Shown here: positions 5,358 to 7,113 of the stretch, piece after piece
Layout: each line of letters begins with the position of its first letter
Position numbering within the stretch: position 1 is the first letter of the stretch
DNA from: an uncultured Eubacteriales bacterium
GTDB lineage: Bacteria; Bacillota; Clostridia; Lachnospirales; Lachnospiraceae
Length of the DNA: 7,113 bases
Reading direction: 5' to 3'
Assembly: GCA_900313855.1 (NCBI GenBank)
Contig: OMSZ01000318.1
Coordinates: forward strand, 1 to 7,113
Position numbers and translations under genes: made by a program
The notes under the pieces: generated by a model
The model's input: only the letters and a program-made list of their open reading frames with translations
What the model was told of the DNA's origin: nothing
Database searches by the model: none

Positions 5358-7113
5358 TCAAATTTTGTTCATAGCCTCTTCAAAGCTTGAATAACCATAC
5401 ATATGCACAGTCTCATTCATAATACGATATGCCAGATTATCTCCCTCTTTAACTATTCCAACTATAAACTGACCATATAGCTTTAACATCTTATCACTAT
5501 ATGTTCCCATCTCTCCACGAAGATACGTCTCATACGAGGTATCCCAAGGCATATCTTCACTGGTGTGTATTCTTCTTGCATGGCTTGCAAGTCCAGGATA
5601 TTCCTTTGCAAATTGTTCCATCCATCCAACCTGTATCTTAATTATCTCCTCCATGATCTGTTTCTTTTCCGGAGGAATAACAGGAAACCGGTCTTTAATC
5701 TCATCCCACTCTTTGGGTGATGTACTTTCTTCCATACGACCGTATTTCTCCATAATAGGATTCCAGCCACTCTCCATTGAGAGTGAAAAGTCAACAGCAT
5801 ATTGAACTAACATCTCATCTGTCCATGTAGTATACTGACTTGCACGCATTATATGGAATGTATACCAGTCATCCTGACATTCAGCCCTTCCACCCTCATT
5901 CTTAACCAGATCGAACGCAGCAAACTCCATCCTTGCTATATCCTCTACCAGTTCATCATGAGACATTGTAAGATACTTTGCTCTAAACATCATATCAGAT
6001 GTATAATGCTCGAGATATGAATCAATAAATAATCCACTTTTACCCGATACAGAAATAAGTTTAGCATTACCTATATAATTCTGTTTTAACGCTTCAGTCA
6101 AAAGCATATTGGCAAGCTGTTCGACCAAAACCTCGACCGTTTGTATGTCTTTATCTTTAATATCCTTTGAGGCACCTTCAATATCCTCTATATAAGTCTT
6201 AGCCGCCTTAACCGATATATCGGAAATCAATTCGGGAAGATCTTTCAATACAGTAAACTTCCCTGTTCCTTTCATTAACCATTTATCATGAGGAGCATAC
6301 TGCCTATTAAGAATATATGCTGCAATAAGCGCTTTATTCAAACCTCTGAATAACAACTGCATTGCAACTGTATTATCTCCTCTTTTCTTCATTCTCGGAT
6401 AGTTATACTGGGCATTCTGTCCGAATTCTGCCAATGCCTGACATAACAGTCTTGTAGCTGCTGAAGCATCATAGTAATTATTAATATAATCTCTCAGTTT
6501 ACATAATGTACTATCATCCCCTGCTTCAAAGATCTCACCATTACAAAAAGCAGCAAGTCTGTACATAGGAATAGATAACATATTATCAGAAGATATATGC
6601 CCCTTTGTTATCCATTGTTCATATGCAATGTCACCCAAATAATATCTGCAGAAATCTCCGACGCTGCATACACCTACACGTCTTTTCCCGTGTACTGTAT
6701 TAATCCTTTTATGCCCCATAAACTCTTGCGGAAGCAATTCATAGTCCTTCTCTAACCGATCACCAACTGACTTATACAGATCATCCTCAAGCCATATATA
6801 AAATCCCGGTCCCCAGTCATGATCCATTGAAAGCTGATCGTCAAAGCCAAAGCAATCACTTCCTTCACCGATCATCCCTATCGTCAGCTTCGTAAAGATA
6901 TCAGAATATTTTTCCAAAAGCATAGGCTTTCCAACTGTATTATAATAATCCCTGTTCAGCTCAAGACCACCTGTAAAACGCTCCCTGTTATCAGATAGAT
7001 ACTCTTTGTAAATACCGGAATATTCCTTTCCGCTTCTTCTTACCGATACCTTAAGATAATCCAAGACCCTTCTAAAGAAATCCGTCTCTCCGAGGGTAGT
7101 TTTGATCGCAGCA
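5358..7113 (-). CDS. DUF4037-DUF4125 two-domain protein with nucleotidyltransferase-like motif (partial, open at right edge)
   Basis: Uncharacterised, probably cytosolic. Numbering counts from an in-frame TTG at 7064, but the frame continues without a stop to the window edge (reading AAIKTTLGETDFFRRV before it), so the true start is probably outside. The TTG has only GAAGG three nt upstream. Residues ~33-365 look like DUF4037, a nucleotidyltransferase-fold family: LELNRDYY..GKPML (34-49), then IGEGSDCFGFDD (65-76) and MDHDWGPGF (80-88), which contain the GS...DxD pattern of the NTase active site (Gly68-Ser69, Asp81, Asp83). RQYAPHDKWLMK (254-265) resembles a conserved patch of the same family. 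Residues ~368-560 look like DUF4125, with NEGGRAECQDDWYTFHIMRASQ (389-410) as its core, given here as two adjoining pieces, NEGGRAECQDD and WYTFHIMRASQ. No membrane segment is visible. The gene is upstream of the flippase by 36 nt. Both domain calls are from memory of family motifs; substrate and function are unknown. Confidence 0.85.
   Translation of the reverse strand, partial: AAIKTTLGETDFFRRVLDYLKVSVRRSGKEYSGIYKEYLSDNRERFTGGLELNRDYYNTVGKPMLLEKYSDIFTKLTIGMIGEGSDCFGFDDQLSMDHDWGPGFYIWLEDDLYKSVGDRLEKDYELLPQEFMGHKRINTVHGKRRVGVCSVGDFCRYYLGDIAYEQWITKGHISSDNMLSIPMYRLAAFCNGEIFEAGDDSTLCKLRDYINNYYDASAATRLLCQALAEFGQNAQYNYPRMKKRGDNTVAMQLLFRGLNKALIAAYILNRQYAPHDKWLMKGTGKFTVLKDLPELISDISVKAAKTYIEDIEGASKDIKDKDIQTVEVLVEQLANMLLTEALKQNYIGNAKLISVSGKSGLFIDSYLEHYTSDMMFRAKYLTMSHDELVEDIARMEFAAFDLVKNEGGRAECQDDWYTFHIMRASQYTTWTDEMLVQYAVDFSLSMESGWNPIMEKYGRMEESTSPKEWDEIKDRFPVIPPEKKQIMEEIIKIQVGWMEQFAKEYPGLASHARRIHTSEDMPWDTSYETYLRGEMGTYSDKMLKLYGQFIVGIVKEGDNLAYRIMNETVHMYGYSSFEEAMNKI

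Overview
The window looks like ordinary chromosome from a low-to-moderate GC, anaerobic Firmicute. It is most likely a member of the Clostridia, and the Lachnospiraceae are my best guess. The reasons are a PPi-type phosphofructokinase of the ~410-residue clostridial kind, a SpoVB/YtgP-type flippase, a DUF4037-DUF4125 protein, strong AGGAGG-like ribosome binding sites and an AT-rich 6S-like RNA. No taxonomic marker is present, so this is inference.

Layout from left to right. (1) Positions 1-112, minus strand: the 5' end of a gene encoding a basic N-terminus followed by a membrane or signal segment; the rest lies outside the window. (2) About 214-406, minus strand: a rod-shaped non-coding RNA that I identify as 6S RNA, with a good sigma-A-type promoter at 433-461. 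(3) 427-672: an AT-rich divergent promoter region holding a perfect AT-rich inverted repeat, the extended -10 promoter of the next gene and its ~125-nt leader. (4) 673-1914, plus strand: a phosphofructokinase with the residue pair expected of a pyrophosphate-dependent enzyme. (5) 1937-1965: a strong bidirectional terminator between convergent transcription units, followed by a short patch of degenerate ~20-bp repeats. (6) 2043-7113, minus strand: three genes read right to left. These are a DUF4037/DUF4125 protein still open at the right edge, a 14-helix MurJ/SpoVB-type lipid flippase, and a metallo-beta-lactamase/beta-CASP nuclease. They are 36 and 21 nt apart and probably form one operon ending at the shared terminator.

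How the parts relate: the phosphofructokinase serves central carbon metabolism and appears to be monocistronic. The three-gene minus-strand unit joins cell-envelope precursor export to a predicted RNA nuclease and an uncharacterised nucleotidyltransferase-fold protein. A functional link among the three is not shown by the sequence. I see no mobile element, CRISPR array, tRNA or rRNA. The points most worth a second look are the 6S RNA with its alternative hairpin, the DUF4037-DUF4125 protein with an unidentified N-terminal part, and its pairing with a beta-CASP nuclease.
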